Assembly: GCA_964602415.1 (NCBI GenBank)
Contig: CAZRQL010000027.1
Location: forward strand, 1-38,462
Direction of reading: 5' to 3'
DNA from: CAZRQL01 sp964602415
Lineage (GTDB): Bacteria; Bacteroidota; Bacteroidia; Cytophagales; Flammeovirgaceae
Length of the DNA stretch: 38,462 nucleotides
Of the stretch, positions 1-7,659 are shown piece by piece (position 1 is the first letter of the stretch; each line of letters begins with the position of its first letter). A model generated the notes under the pieces. It did not search any database. It saw only the letters and a list, made by a program, of their open reading frames with translations, and had not been told where the DNA came from. Both the position numbers and the translations under genes were made by a program.

Positions 1-38
1 GCTTCGCTCAGAAATTTTCAGAACTTCGCAAATCTCCG

Positions 39-107
39 CAACGACCGCTCCGCTTGGCAAAATTGCGAAAAAATTTTTCGCAATTTTGCCAAGCGGAGCG
101 GTCGTTG
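39..107. repeat. Perfect 69-bp palindrome, attC-like hairpin at left cassette edge
   Basis: The two arms are 34 bases each and fully complementary around a single central base at 73. The palindrome begins CAACGACCGC and ends with its mirror image. Its right end runs directly into GTTGTGCGT (104-112), the proposed 5' boundary box of the cassette carrying the RM genes at 167-2954. The position, with AAC at the left and GTT at the right, fits the attC site of a preceding cassette that lies outside the window. It is more perfectly paired than typical attC sites, so a plain transcription terminator is an alternative. Confidence 0.6.
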
Positions 108-166
108 TGCGTGATATTAGGAAGAACAAAACCTAAGAAACACGCCTTAAACCAACGGAAAAGGCA

Positions 167-1999
167 GTGGCAAAAAACGAACGGATAACTGAAAATATAG
201 TTAGGGACTTACTCTACGACTTGGGTTACAAAGATGACGAAAACATCATCATTGAAGAACAGAAAAGTGAAAACCCAACCATTCAAAAGTGCTTACAAAC
301 AGCAAGTAAATCGGGAAAAGGCATAGGCAAACCCGAATTTATCATCAGAAGTAAGAAGTACCCCGACTTTATTATTGTGGTGGAGTGTAAAGCAGACAAG
401 GCAAAACACGAAAGTCCCAACAGAGACCAATACAAAGATTTTGCGGTTGATGGCGTACTAAATTATGCTTCCTATCTTTCTAAGTCCTTCAACGTCATTG
501 CCTTAGCCATTAGCGGACAAGCAAAAACCGACTTTGCTTTTTCGGCTTTCCTTTGGGTGCATAACGAGCCGACTTATTCCGAACTCAAAAATACAGACGA
601 CAAGCCTGTGCAAGAGTTTTTGACTTTTGACAAGTTTGTAACTTTTGCTCTTTACGACCACAAAATTGAAAAAGCCCGATTTGCCGACCTGATAGCCTTT
701 TCAAGAGAAGTGCATAACTATATGCGTGATTATGCCAAACTCTCTGAAACCGAAAAACCTTTGTTAGTCAGTGGCATTTTGATAGCCTTGATGAACAACG
801 CTTTTTCACTCAACTACAAGCATTACGACCAACAAAAAGAATTGGCAAACGAACTTATCAACGCTATAAAAAACGAGATAGAAAAAGCACAAATTCCCAA
901 CGCCAAAAAAATCAATATGCGACAGCCCTATTCGTTTATTGGCGTACACCCCGAACTCAAAAAAATAGACCGAACAACCAACGAAACCCCACTTTTCAGA
1001 CTAATAAACGACATCAACCAACACGTAAAACCGTTTATCAACACTTACAATAATTTTGATGTAATCGGGCAGTTTTACGGAGAGTTTTTGCGATATACAG
1101 GGGGCGACAAAAAAGGTTTAGGCATCGTTTTGACACCCAAACACGCCACCGAAATATTTGGTAAAATTGCGAATTTGACACCGCAAAGCGTGGTTTTAGA
1201 TACTTGTGCAGGAACAGGGGGCTTTTTGATTTCGGCAATGTACGAAATGCTGAAAAAAGCCAAAACAGAAACTGAGCAGCATCACATACGCCAAAATTGC
1301 CTAATTGGAGTAGAACAACAGCCCAATATGTATGCTTTGGCAGCCTCAAATATGATTTTGCGGGGAGATGGAAAAGCAAATTTGTATCAAGGCAGTTGCT
1401 TTGACGAAGCCATTACCAAAGAAATTTCTAACCGAGCAGACGTAGGAATGATAAACCCGCCTTACTCTCAAAAAGGCGAAGGTTTGCACGAATTAGATTT
1501 TATTTTACACTTATTGAATTGCTTAAAAACAGGCGGAACAGGTATTGCCATTGTACCTATGTCTTGTGCTATTTCGCCTCACCCTTTGCGAGAGAAAATT
1601 TTGGAAAAGCACCGTTTAGACGCTGTAATGTCAATGCCTGATGACATTTTTTATCCTATTGGTGTCGTACCTTGCATTATGGTTTTTACGGCACACGTTC
1701 CCCACGAGCAAAATTCGTATCATCAAACTTGGTTTGGCTATTGGAAAAATGACGGCTTTATTAAGACCAAACATAAAGGCAGAATAGACGGTGGAACTTG
1801 GAAAGAAACCGAAGAAAAATGGCTAAGTGCTTATTTTGGCAGAAAAGAAATAACAGGTTTTAGTGTACTGCAAAAAGTAGGAGCAAATGACGAGTGGTGT
1901 GCAGAAGCCTATATGGAAACAGATTATCCAGCCTTGACCGAAAAAGATTTAATGAAATTCACCAAAGACTACATTCTATTCAAGATAAAAGAAAACTGA
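167..1999 (+). CDS. BcgI-like type IIB restriction-modification subunit (nuclease + N6-adenine methyltransferase)
   Basis: The protein has 610 aa from a GTG start. The N-terminal part carries a PD-(D/E)xK-type nuclease signature: PEF around E57, PDF with D67, and ECK with E73 and K75. The rest is an HsdM-type gamma-class adenine methyltransferase, with SAM motif I DTCAGTGGF at about 345-353 and catalytic NPPY at 430-433. A nuclease and a methyltransferase in one chain, followed by a separate specificity subunit, is the arrangement of BcgI. The BcgI A subunit is of similar length, modifies the site and cuts on both sides of a bipartite target. The gene ends one base before the specificity gene, so the two are surely co-transcribed. 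It is the first gene of a cassette whose 5' box lies at 104-112. The family call is strong. Target sequence and actual double cutting are inferred. Confidence 0.85.
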   Translation: MAKNERITENIVRDLLYDLGYKDDENIIIEEQKSENPTIQKCLQTASKSGKGIGKPEFIIRSKKYPDFIIVVECKADKAKHESPNRDQYKDFAVDGVLNYASYLSKSFNVIALAISGQAKTDFAFSAFLWVHNEPTYSELKNTDDKPVQEFLTFDKFVTFALYDHKIEKARFADLIAFSREVHNYMRDYAKLSETEKPLLVSGILIALMNNAFSLNYKHYDQQKELANELINAIKNEIEKAQIPNAKKINMRQPYSFIGVHPELKKIDRTTNETPLFRLINDINQHVKPFINTYNNFDVIGQFYGEFLRYTGGDKKGLGIVLTPKHATEIFGKIANLTPQSVVLDTCAGTGGFLISAMYEMLKKAKTETEQHHIRQNCLIGVEQQPNMYALAASNMILRGDGKANLYQGSCFDEAITKEISNRADVGMINPPYSQKGEGLHELDFILHLLNCLKTGGTGIAIVPMSCAISPHPLREKILEKHRLDAVMSMPDDIFYPIGVVPCIMVFTAHVPHEQNSYHQTWFGYWKNDGFIKTKHKGRIDGGTWKETEEKWLSAYFGRKEITGFSVLQKVGANDEWCAEAYMETDYPALTEKDLMKFTKDYILFKIKEN

Positions 2000-2000
2000 T

Positions 2001-2954
2001 ATGCGATTAGACGAATTTTTTAAGATTTACAACGGACTTTCTTCGCATTTGGTAAATATTTCGGAAGAGAAAGACGATACTTTTAATTTAGCCTATATTC
2101 GTCCTTCCTCTACTTGGAGTAATGTTGTTGCGGGGTATCTTGATAAAGAAGAAGTTAATTCAAATTACATTTTCCCCAAAGATACTCTATTTGTATCAAC
2201 AGACGGAGAAGGTAGCCATAGTTACGCCTACGTATCACCTATTGAATTTGTACCCAATAGTAATGTATGTGTACTTATTCCTAAAAAGACTTTAACCATT
2301 CAAGAAAAAGTTTTCTATGCAATGATAATTACCCAAAACAGGTATAAATTTTCATACGGTAGAAAACCAAAAGGAAAACGACTTGCAAACTTGATTATTC
2401 CTGAAAGTCCACCTAATTGGGTAAATTCTTTGAAAATACCTGATTATGATGTTATTTTTAAAGGAAATGAAACAAAAGTATTAAGCAACCAAAACCTTGT
2501 TAAAGTTTCTGAACTTTTTGAAGTGCATTATGGGACAAATTTAGCCCTTAATGCCTTAGAAGAAGTAGAGCAAAAAGACGAAAACAGCGTAAATTTTGTT
2601 TCCCGAACAACAAAGAACAATGGAGTTTCTGCATTTGTAAAAATACTACCTAATTTAGCACCTTTACCCGCAGGACTTTTAAGCGTGGCAGCAGGGGGTT
2701 CAGTATTAGAAACTTTTGTGCAAGACGAGCCGTTTTATACAGGACGAGATATGTATTATCTTGTACCCAAACGAGAAATGACTATTAGCGAAAAATTGTT
2801 TTATGCTTTTTGCATACGAGCCAACAAATACCGATACAACTACAACCGACAAGCCAACCGAACTTTGCGAGATTTAAAAATTCCTGCAAATTTACCGACT
2901 TGGTTTGACAAAAACAGCATAGAACAACAACTTAACGAACTTGTAACTACTTGA
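2001..2954 (+). CDS. Type I/IIB DNA specificity (S) subunit, BcgI B-like
   Basis: The protein has 317 aa. It is internally duplicated: about 95-140 contains IPKKTLTIQEKVFYAM with a downstream LIIPESPPNW, and the C-terminal half repeats this as VPKREMTISEKLFYAF and LKIPANLPTW. Two target recognition domains in tandem are the hallmark of HsdS and BcgI B subunits, each reading half of a split recognition site. The length matches BcgI B rather than the longer classical HsdS. It starts one base after the stop of the RM subunit. The TRDs are the fast-evolving part, so the recognition sequence cannot be told from the sequence. The cassette's attC-like hairpin begins 28 bases after the stop codon. 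Confidence 0.85.
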   Translation: MRLDEFFKIYNGLSSHLVNISEEKDDTFNLAYIRPSSTWSNVVAGYLDKEEVNSNYIFPKDTLFVSTDGEGSHSYAYVSPIEFVPNSNVCVLIPKKTLTIQEKVFYAMIITQNRYKFSYGRKPKGKRLANLIIPESPPNWVNSLKIPDYDVIFKGNETKVLSNQNLVKVSELFEVHYGTNLALNALEEVEQKDENSVNFVSRTTKNNGVSAFVKILPNLAPLPAGLLSVAAGGSVLETFVQDEPFYTGRDMYYLVPKREMTISEKLFYAFCIRANKYRYNYNRQANRTLRDLKIPANLPTWFDKNSIEQQLNELVTT

Positions 2955-2982
2955 CAAACAACGCACTAACGAATAAAATACC

Positions 2983-3118
2983 ACGCACAACATTGGCTTG
3001 GCGAAAAGCGGGGCTAAGGTGCTAATTTGTAGTGCAGTGCTTTTTATTTACATTTGTGCTTATGGGAAGTGTGGTGCTGTTAAATCCCCGCCTTCGCCAA
3101 GCCTTTTCCGTTAGTGGC
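2983..3118 (+). repeat. attC-like site A (integron-cassette recombination hairpin)
   Basis: The site runs from R''-like ACGCACAAC (2983-2991), through stem GGCTTGGCGAAAAGCGGGG (2995-3013), a ~72-base loop, and the pairing arm CCCCGCCTTCGCCAAGCC (3086-3103), to R'-like GTTAGTGGC (3110-3118). An extrahelical base in the stem and unpaired spacers (att / ttttcc) between the R and L boxes are classic attC traits. ACGCACAAC is the exact reverse complement of GTTGTGCGT at 104-112, the 5' edge of the same cassette. A second similar box, ACGCACTAAC, lies just upstream at 2961-2970. Length (~136 bp) is within the attC range. Confidence 0.7.
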
Positions 3119-3162
3119 TTATTACACCGACAATTGAAAAAGTAACTTAATTTGACAATAAT

Positions 3163-4029
3163 ATGAAAAATGCAATTCAAATATTAAAAGAGTTTATTGT
3201 TTTCTTTATTATTGGTGGTTCGATAGGTGGGCTGATGGGGGTGAGCCAGGCACCAGTTATTAATACTATAATAACTACTATACTGAGTATATTAACAATG
3301 TTTATCACTTTTATCGCTGGTTTAAATAAATCGGAGAAGGATAAAGAAAATGAACCAACAACAGTAATCAATTCAATTTCAAAAAAACATAATATTACGC
3401 CGTTTGTCGGTTTTCTTTTAGGGCTTACTATATTGGGTACATTTGGATTATGGTCAAAAAATAACGAAAAATTTATCGGGGTTGATTTACAAAATACAAT
3501 GAACGAATGGATGTCCGTTTTGCATTTTAAGAATGATTATTCTTTGCAATTACATGAAATTGAGAGACTGAAAAAAGATTCGACTAATTCCAATAAAATT
3601 GATAGTCTGTTTAATCTTATTATATTAGATAGCTTAAAGGTAAATAAATTTAATGAACTCTTGCGCTTTAATATTGCTAAGATATTATTCGAACAGCGAT
3701 ATGGTGTGAAAATTGATATTTCTTATGATATCTCAAAAGAGCTAGATACCCTACAAATAAAAACCCCTATAATTACATCAAAAGATATTTCAAAAGACCA
3801 AAAAAATCTTACAAAAGGTTCTGTTGGTTTTGTTTCAGGTGAAATTAAAAAGGAATTTCATAGCGAAATTAAGATTGAAGCATGCAATCTTTGTTATGAA
3901 TCCAACCTTGAAACAATGCGTCATAACGTATCAACATCAGGTATTAAGGAGATTATTGAATTAGCTAAAATAAAAGATAATGAGGAACTGAAACAAAAAC
4001 TTTGTGAAATATGCAAAAGCAAAAAATAG
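3163..4029 (+). CDS. Three-TM membrane protein with CxxC/CxxC C-terminal tail, unknown function
   Basis: This 288-aa protein is not recognised as a known family. Hydrophobic segments lie at about 11-27, 33-54 and 79-97, followed by a soluble, charged, helix-rich region of ~190 residues. The C-terminus has two cysteine pairs, C241-x2-C244 and C281-x2-C284, which could bind zinc or form disulfides. The gene is visibly AT-rich compared with the core genes. It overlaps the start of the protease gene by 19 bases, so the two are translationally linked and probably work together. It lies just after attC-like site A, making it the first gene of a cassette. A role as membrane sensor or partner of the protease is inference only. 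Confidence 0.75.
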   Translation: MKNAIQILKEFIVFFIIGGSIGGLMGVSQAPVINTIITTILSILTMFITFIAGLNKSEKDKENEPTTVINSISKKHNITPFVGFLLGLTILGTFGLWSKNNEKFIGVDLQNTMNEWMSVLHFKNDYSLQLHEIERLKKDSTNSNKIDSLFNLIILDSLKVNKFNELLRFNIAKILFEQRYGVKIDISYDISKELDTLQIKTPIITSKDISKDQKNLTKGSVGFVSGEIKKEFHSEIKIEACNLCYESNLETMRHNVSTSGIKEIIELAKIKDNEELKQKLCEICKSKK

Positions 4030-6293
4030 GATTATTGGTTTTTCTTTTAATTCTCTCATTTGTTGGGTATAGCCAAACTACAAATAAAGATAGCATTTAC
4101 TTATCTCATCTTAAACACGTCTATACGATTAAAATTTTAGGTAAAAAGCAACAAACTGCTTTTAAAATTCAAGGTTTTGACGGATTAATCACAACATTGC
4201 ATGGTTTTTACACAATAACACGCCCTGGAATTGATTTCAAGAATTATAGGGTAACAGAAATTAGAGATTATCGCGGACAACGAATTTATAACGAAAGAAA
4301 CTCGCAAAATCCTCTATTTGTTCAAAAAGTAGATTTAGAACGGGATTTAGCATTTATACGTTTTTCTCATTTGGACATTAATGAAGGTTTTTCTATTGGT
4401 TCGGTTGATTCTGTAAAAATTAATATAGGTAATGGTTTAATGTACAACAGTGGTAATAGTTACAATAACAGAATTAAACCGATACCTATTACTTTCAGTA
4501 AGTCAATCGAAACTTTTAATGACCAAATCAAAGAAAGATATGATAAAGACTATTACTCAGAGCTACAAATTCCTAGCTTAGAATGTAAATTATTAGTCAT
4601 GCCTAACACTAGTTTATTCCCTGGTAATTCTGGCAGTCCAATTGTGAATAGCGAGACATATGAACTATTAGCGATTGCTCAAGCAGCAAATCACCCTAAT
4701 TGGTCTTGGGGCATCATCCCCAACATTGAAAAATTAAACTATTATGAACAATTATCTAAAAAGCAAATTAATAAACTTGATAGTGCTTATATCAGAAGTT
4801 TTAAGCGAATAGTACCTCGTCCCCCCAATCCCGATACCAAAAGTGACGACTTATATCCATATAAATACAAGCAGATTAGAAAAGGGAGAAAAAAAGATGC
4901 TTTTCTTGTTTATGATGTACATGATACAATAGGCGTTTTTTACAAAAAATATGCAGAAATAAAAGCTAGGAAAAGCTATCCTTTTATAAAAACTATCCCT
5001 TTAGCATATAATCTTTATATAAATACTGGTTATAATTATGATATTAAAAAAATTAATAATTTAATTAATCCACAACCAATTGAAGATAGAAGAATTAAGG
5101 ATGCGTATTTTAAAATACGGAAAAAAAATTGGAATTATATTCATTCAAGAAAATTTATTTCTGTTGCAAGTTTGTATTCTCACTATATGCGAAATCCAGA
5201 TGAAAAAAAATTATTAGAGAAACTAATCAATGAAGCACAAGAACTAAAACAGTTAGCAGATACAACGGCGTTATCTTGTTATGAATTGAAATTGTGGAAA
5301 AGATCTAAATTGGATTTTAATCAAGAAGTTGACTCATTATTAGAATTAATTGCATCTTTTGACATTAGTAGATTTGTTAATAATGAAATAAAAGATACAA
5401 ACTTGGTTAATTCGGTTAATATTAAAAATAATGATACCACGTACATTAATAAACGAAACAATAATTTAATTTCGGATAATGAAAATTATAAAGAATCTAT
5501 AAAATTAGGCGATAATAATTACAATAATAGAAACTATGAAAAAGCCTATCAATACTATACTAATGCAATTTTTTTCAACAATGATGCTGTATATCCAAAA
5601 GAAAAACTCTCTGAAATTGATTTAATTTTAAGAAATAAAATATATTCAGTTAAAGTCGCACAATTGGATACTTTTATCAATTCATTAGTGAATAAAAAAA
5701 TAGCTGATTATAGTGTTTTCTTTAAATTACCGAATATTGAGTATATATTTTCTCGTCATAGTCAGAACAATTTTAATTTAACCTTAAAATACGGAATGTT
5801 GGCTAATGATTTTAGAATGAACTCATTATTTGCTAATTTTCCATCTGGTAAATACAAATATTTTGAAGGCGACAAAGCAATTGAAATAATAAGTTTAATA
5901 ATAGGAGAGATTTATCGTCTTTATGGTAACATTATTGATGACAATTCATTAAGAATAAAAATAATTGGTCATGCGGACGGTATTCCGTACAATGGTTATT
6001 TAAGATATGATGACCATGATTTTGGTAACATTAATAATGAAATTGTCAAAGATGATAGTTCTTTTTCTAGATCTTTTAAATATTTAATCAATGGTACTTC
6101 GTCTGAAAAGAACAGAGCATTAGCATTTTTAAGGGCATTTAATGCAAAGCATATTTTGACAAACGAGCACTCTTTTTTACTTGGCAAAACTAAAATATTA
6201 AGTTTTATTCATTCTGAAAAAGGTGGAATGTATCGTTATGTTGAAATAATTCTTGAATTTAGTACAGATATAAATAAATTAACAAAGCCCTAA
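4011..6293 (+). CDS. Secreted trypsin-like serine protease with C-terminal OmpA-like domain
   Basis: The protein has 760 aa and begins with a signal peptide (MQKQKIGLLVFLLILSFVGYSQ). Residues ~35-250 look like a trypsin/HtrA-type protease: H64 in TTLHGF, D112 in ERDLAFIRF, and nucleophile S207 in GNSGSP. The middle (~250-600) is AT-rich and of unknown fold, with a short TPR-like stretch (NYEKAYQYYTNAI). The C-terminus resembles an OmpA peptidoglycan-binding domain: IIGHADG at ~651-657, then NRALAFLRAF and a final RYVEIILEF. The expected location is the periplasm or outer membrane. No PDZ domain is evident, unlike DegP. It overlaps the upstream membrane-protein gene by 19 bases. Its presence in a cassette beside RM genes suggests, but does not show, a defence or stress role. 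Confidence 0.75.
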   Translation: MQKQKIGLLVFLLILSFVGYSQTTNKDSIYLSHLKHVYTIKILGKKQQTAFKIQGFDGLITTLHGFYTITRPGIDFKNYRVTEIRDYRGQRIYNERNSQNPLFVQKVDLERDLAFIRFSHLDINEGFSIGSVDSVKINIGNGLMYNSGNSYNNRIKPIPITFSKSIETFNDQIKERYDKDYYSELQIPSLECKLLVMPNTSLFPGNSGSPIVNSETYELLAIAQAANHPNWSWGIIPNIEKLNYYEQLSKKQINKLDSAYIRSFKRIVPRPPNPDTKSDDLYPYKYKQIRKGRKKDAFLVYDVHDTIGVFYKKYAEIKARKSYPFIKTIPLAYNLYINTGYNYDIKKINNLINPQPIEDRRIKDAYFKIRKKNWNYIHSRKFISVASLYSHYMRNPDEKKLLEKLINEAQELKQLADTTALSCYELKLWKRSKLDFNQEVDSLLELIASFDISRFVNNEIKDTNLVNSVNIKNNDTTYINKRNNNLISDNENYKESIKLGDNNYNNRNYEKAYQYYTNAIFFNNDAVYPKEKLSEIDLILRNKIYSVKVAQLDTFINSLVNKKIADYSVFFKLPNIEYIFSRHSQNNFNLTLKYGMLANDFRMNSLFANFPSGKYKYFEGDKAIEIISLIIGEIYRLYGNIIDDNSLRIKIIGHADGIPYNGYLRYDDHDFGNINNEIVKDDSSFSRSFKYLINGTSSEKNRALAFLRAFNAKHILTNEHSFLLGKTKILSFIHSEKGGMYRYVEIILEFSTDINKLTKP

Positions 6294-6390
6294 CATCAAA
6301 CACAGCGTCCATTTGTGCGGTGTGGTTATGTATTTTCATTTGTGGTTTATTATATTCATTTGTACTGTTTAACCCCAAACCCTAACTCAT

Positions 6391-6516
6391 TTAGGTAATA
6401 GAAATGTTCATTTTGTCAAGAAGGATTTTGGTAGCCCTGTTTCTTTCGGCAATCACGGATTCATTATCGCCGAATTTAATTATGTTCACTGCTTTAAGAT
6501 GCTCAATGACATCATA
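6391..6516 (-). pseudogene. C-terminal gene fragment, unknown protein
   Basis: The minus strand reads an open frame of ~41 residues: DVIEHLKAVNIIKFGDNES, then VIAERNRATKILLDKMNIS, ending at a TAA at 6391-6393. The composition looks like real protein, but there is no start codon. The frame is closed upstream by a stop inside the ATTACCT/AGGTAAT palindrome. The stop codon sits in the inverted repeat of the enclosing element. Flanking 16-bp near-identical direct repeats (6390-6405 and 6524-6539) suggest that recombination or insertion removed the rest. The family is not recognised. Confidence 0.4.
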
Positions 6517-6555
6517 TTACCTATTCAGGTAATACAAATTTAGAACAAAAAAGAA

Positions 6556-6593
6556 GAAACCACCAAAAAAATTGCTGTTTTTTTGGTGGTTTC
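6556..6593. terminator. Strong bidirectional hairpin terminator
   Basis: GAAACCACCAAAAAAA pairs perfectly with TTTTTTTGGTGGTTTC around the 6-base loop ttgctg. The A-run and T-run give a U-tract on either strand, so it could stop transcription from the protease operon and from the other side. Confidence 0.7.
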
Positions 6594-6755
6594 GGCTTAT
6601 TTAACGCATAAATTTGGAAAATTCAGACGCAATACGCAAAAGTTTAAATCTGTTACCTAAATCTTTTTAGGGTTTGGGTTTAAAATAAACACTTAATTTT
6701 CAAAACTTTAACTATTATTAATATTAAAGGGTGAAAAATTCACAAAAAATTCATA

Positions 6756-6783
6756 TTGTATTTTTGATTTTTTTCTACTTTTG
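6756..6783 (+). promoter_or_regulatory. Bacteroidota-type promoter upstream of the broken lipoprotein gene
   Basis: TACTTTTG at 6776-6783 matches the -7 consensus TAnnTTTG exactly, with TTG at 6756-6758 as a -33 element 17 bases upstream. The spacing is slightly shorter than the usual 18-20. Confidence 0.4.
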
Positions 6784-6889
6784 ATAGCTATAAAAGTTAG
6801 TTTCCCTTCTAACCCTAAGGGGGCGTATGCGAAAAGCCTTACGAGTAGGATTAATTTTTAAACAGAAATTCAATTCAAAAAATAATTTT

Positions 6890-7621
6890 ATGAAAAAGAA
6901 CATCCTCAGCATCCTATTTATCGCCCTTTTATTTATTTTTTCCTGTAGCAAGGAATCCGTCAAACCCGCTGTCGTCTGCCAACTTGAATCCATAACTGGT
7001 AACGGTTTTAAAGAAACTTATTTTTATGAAAATGGGCTTACTTCTTATACTATATACAAAAACAATCGAGGTTCGGATACAACAAAATATAGCTACACGG
7101 CAGATAAAAAGCTGTCTCAAATTAATTTTGGAGTCCGCGGCGCGATGGCTAAATTCATATACAAATCTGAAAATAGTCTAATTGTCTAATTATATAATAA
7201 CGAAAATACCAGAACCCAAACAATAAACTACAAATACGAAGGAGATACTTTAATCAGGCAAGAAGTAATATTTTATTTGAGTGATTTGGCTATAGATACA
7301 GTTAACTTGACATACCACTACAAAAATGGCAACATGTATAAACGAACTATGAAATCTTATTTTAGCAACTTGTTTGTAAACGAATATTCGGACTTTGATG
7401 CACAAAAAAATCCATTTAAGGATTGGGGAGACTTGGATTGGGGAACCCGGCCATCAAGAAATAACTACCGAAGATATACAGAGTACACTGATTCAGCAGA
7501 CGTTAAGAAAGATGTACGTACAATAGCTTATTCTTACAGTTACAACAGTGAGGGCTATCCCATAATCCGCACTTCCTCAAGAAACCAAACGCAAACCTAC
7601 ACGTACGTAAACTGTGATTAA
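6890..7621 (+). pseudogene. Lipoprotein gene interrupted by an in-frame TAA
   Basis: A start at 6890 gives MKKNILSILFIALLFIFSC, a lipoprotein signal peptide with lipobox cysteine C19. The following tyrosine-rich sequence (TYFYENGLTSYTIYKN-like, YSYTADKKLSQINF) resembles YD/RHS-type repeat strands. A TAA at 7187-7189 stops the frame, but the same frame then stays open to 7621 and continues the same style (INYKYEGDTLIRQE, VNLTYHYKNGNMYKRT, IAYSYSYNSEGYPI). The two parts together would make a ~243-aa secreted lipoprotein. The stop is a simple nonsense codon, not a frameshift, beside a repeat TCTAATTG-TCTAATTA. It could be a true mutation, a phase or strain variant, or a sequencing error. No function is known. 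Confidence 0.65.
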
Positions 7622-7659
7622 TCAAAGGTTTTGGGTATCAGGTTTCGTCCTTAACTGCA

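Larger units (their letters stand above)
6368..6684. repeat. 317-bp element bounded by ~31-bp imperfect inverted repeats
   Basis: The left end TTTAACCCCAAACCCTAA (6368-6385) and the right end TTAGGGTTTGGGTTTAAA (6667-6684) are reverse complements with one mismatch. Inside them, ATTTAGGTAA (6389-6398) and TTACCTAAAT (6653-6662) match perfectly. A further ATTACCT-attc-AGGTAAT palindrome at 6516-6533 splits the interior into two cells of almost equal size (~130 bp). TTAA occurs at both outer ends. No transposase is present, so a MITE, an IS remnant or a decayed accessory unit are all possible. Confidence 0.5.
6294..6889. other. 596-bp region without an intact gene: relics, inverted-repeat element, terminator, promoter
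   Basis: The stop codon of the protease gene lies inside AGCCCTAAC (6286-6294), which resembles an R'' box. About 75 bases follow that resemble the loop of attC-like site A (catttgt, ctgttta, cccc), but no matching stem or GTT box follows, so any attC here is degraded. Next come an inverted-repeat element (6368-6684) holding a gene fragment and a strong hairpin, and then the promoter region of the broken lipoprotein gene. Confidence 0.5.

Noticed and set aside
1038..1379. Antisense ORFs within the BcgI-like gene
   Set aside because: They are shadows of a strongly supported gene on the other strand, with no independent signal.
6827..6889. Upstream in-frame start for the lipoprotein
   Set aside because: It would place a basic 21-residue leader before a standard lipoprotein signal peptide; ATG at 6890 is the natural start.
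7277..7621. A separate gene starting at TTG 7277
   Set aside because: It is in the same frame as the lipoprotein upstream and lacks a signal or ribosome site of its own; it is better read as the second half of the broken gene.
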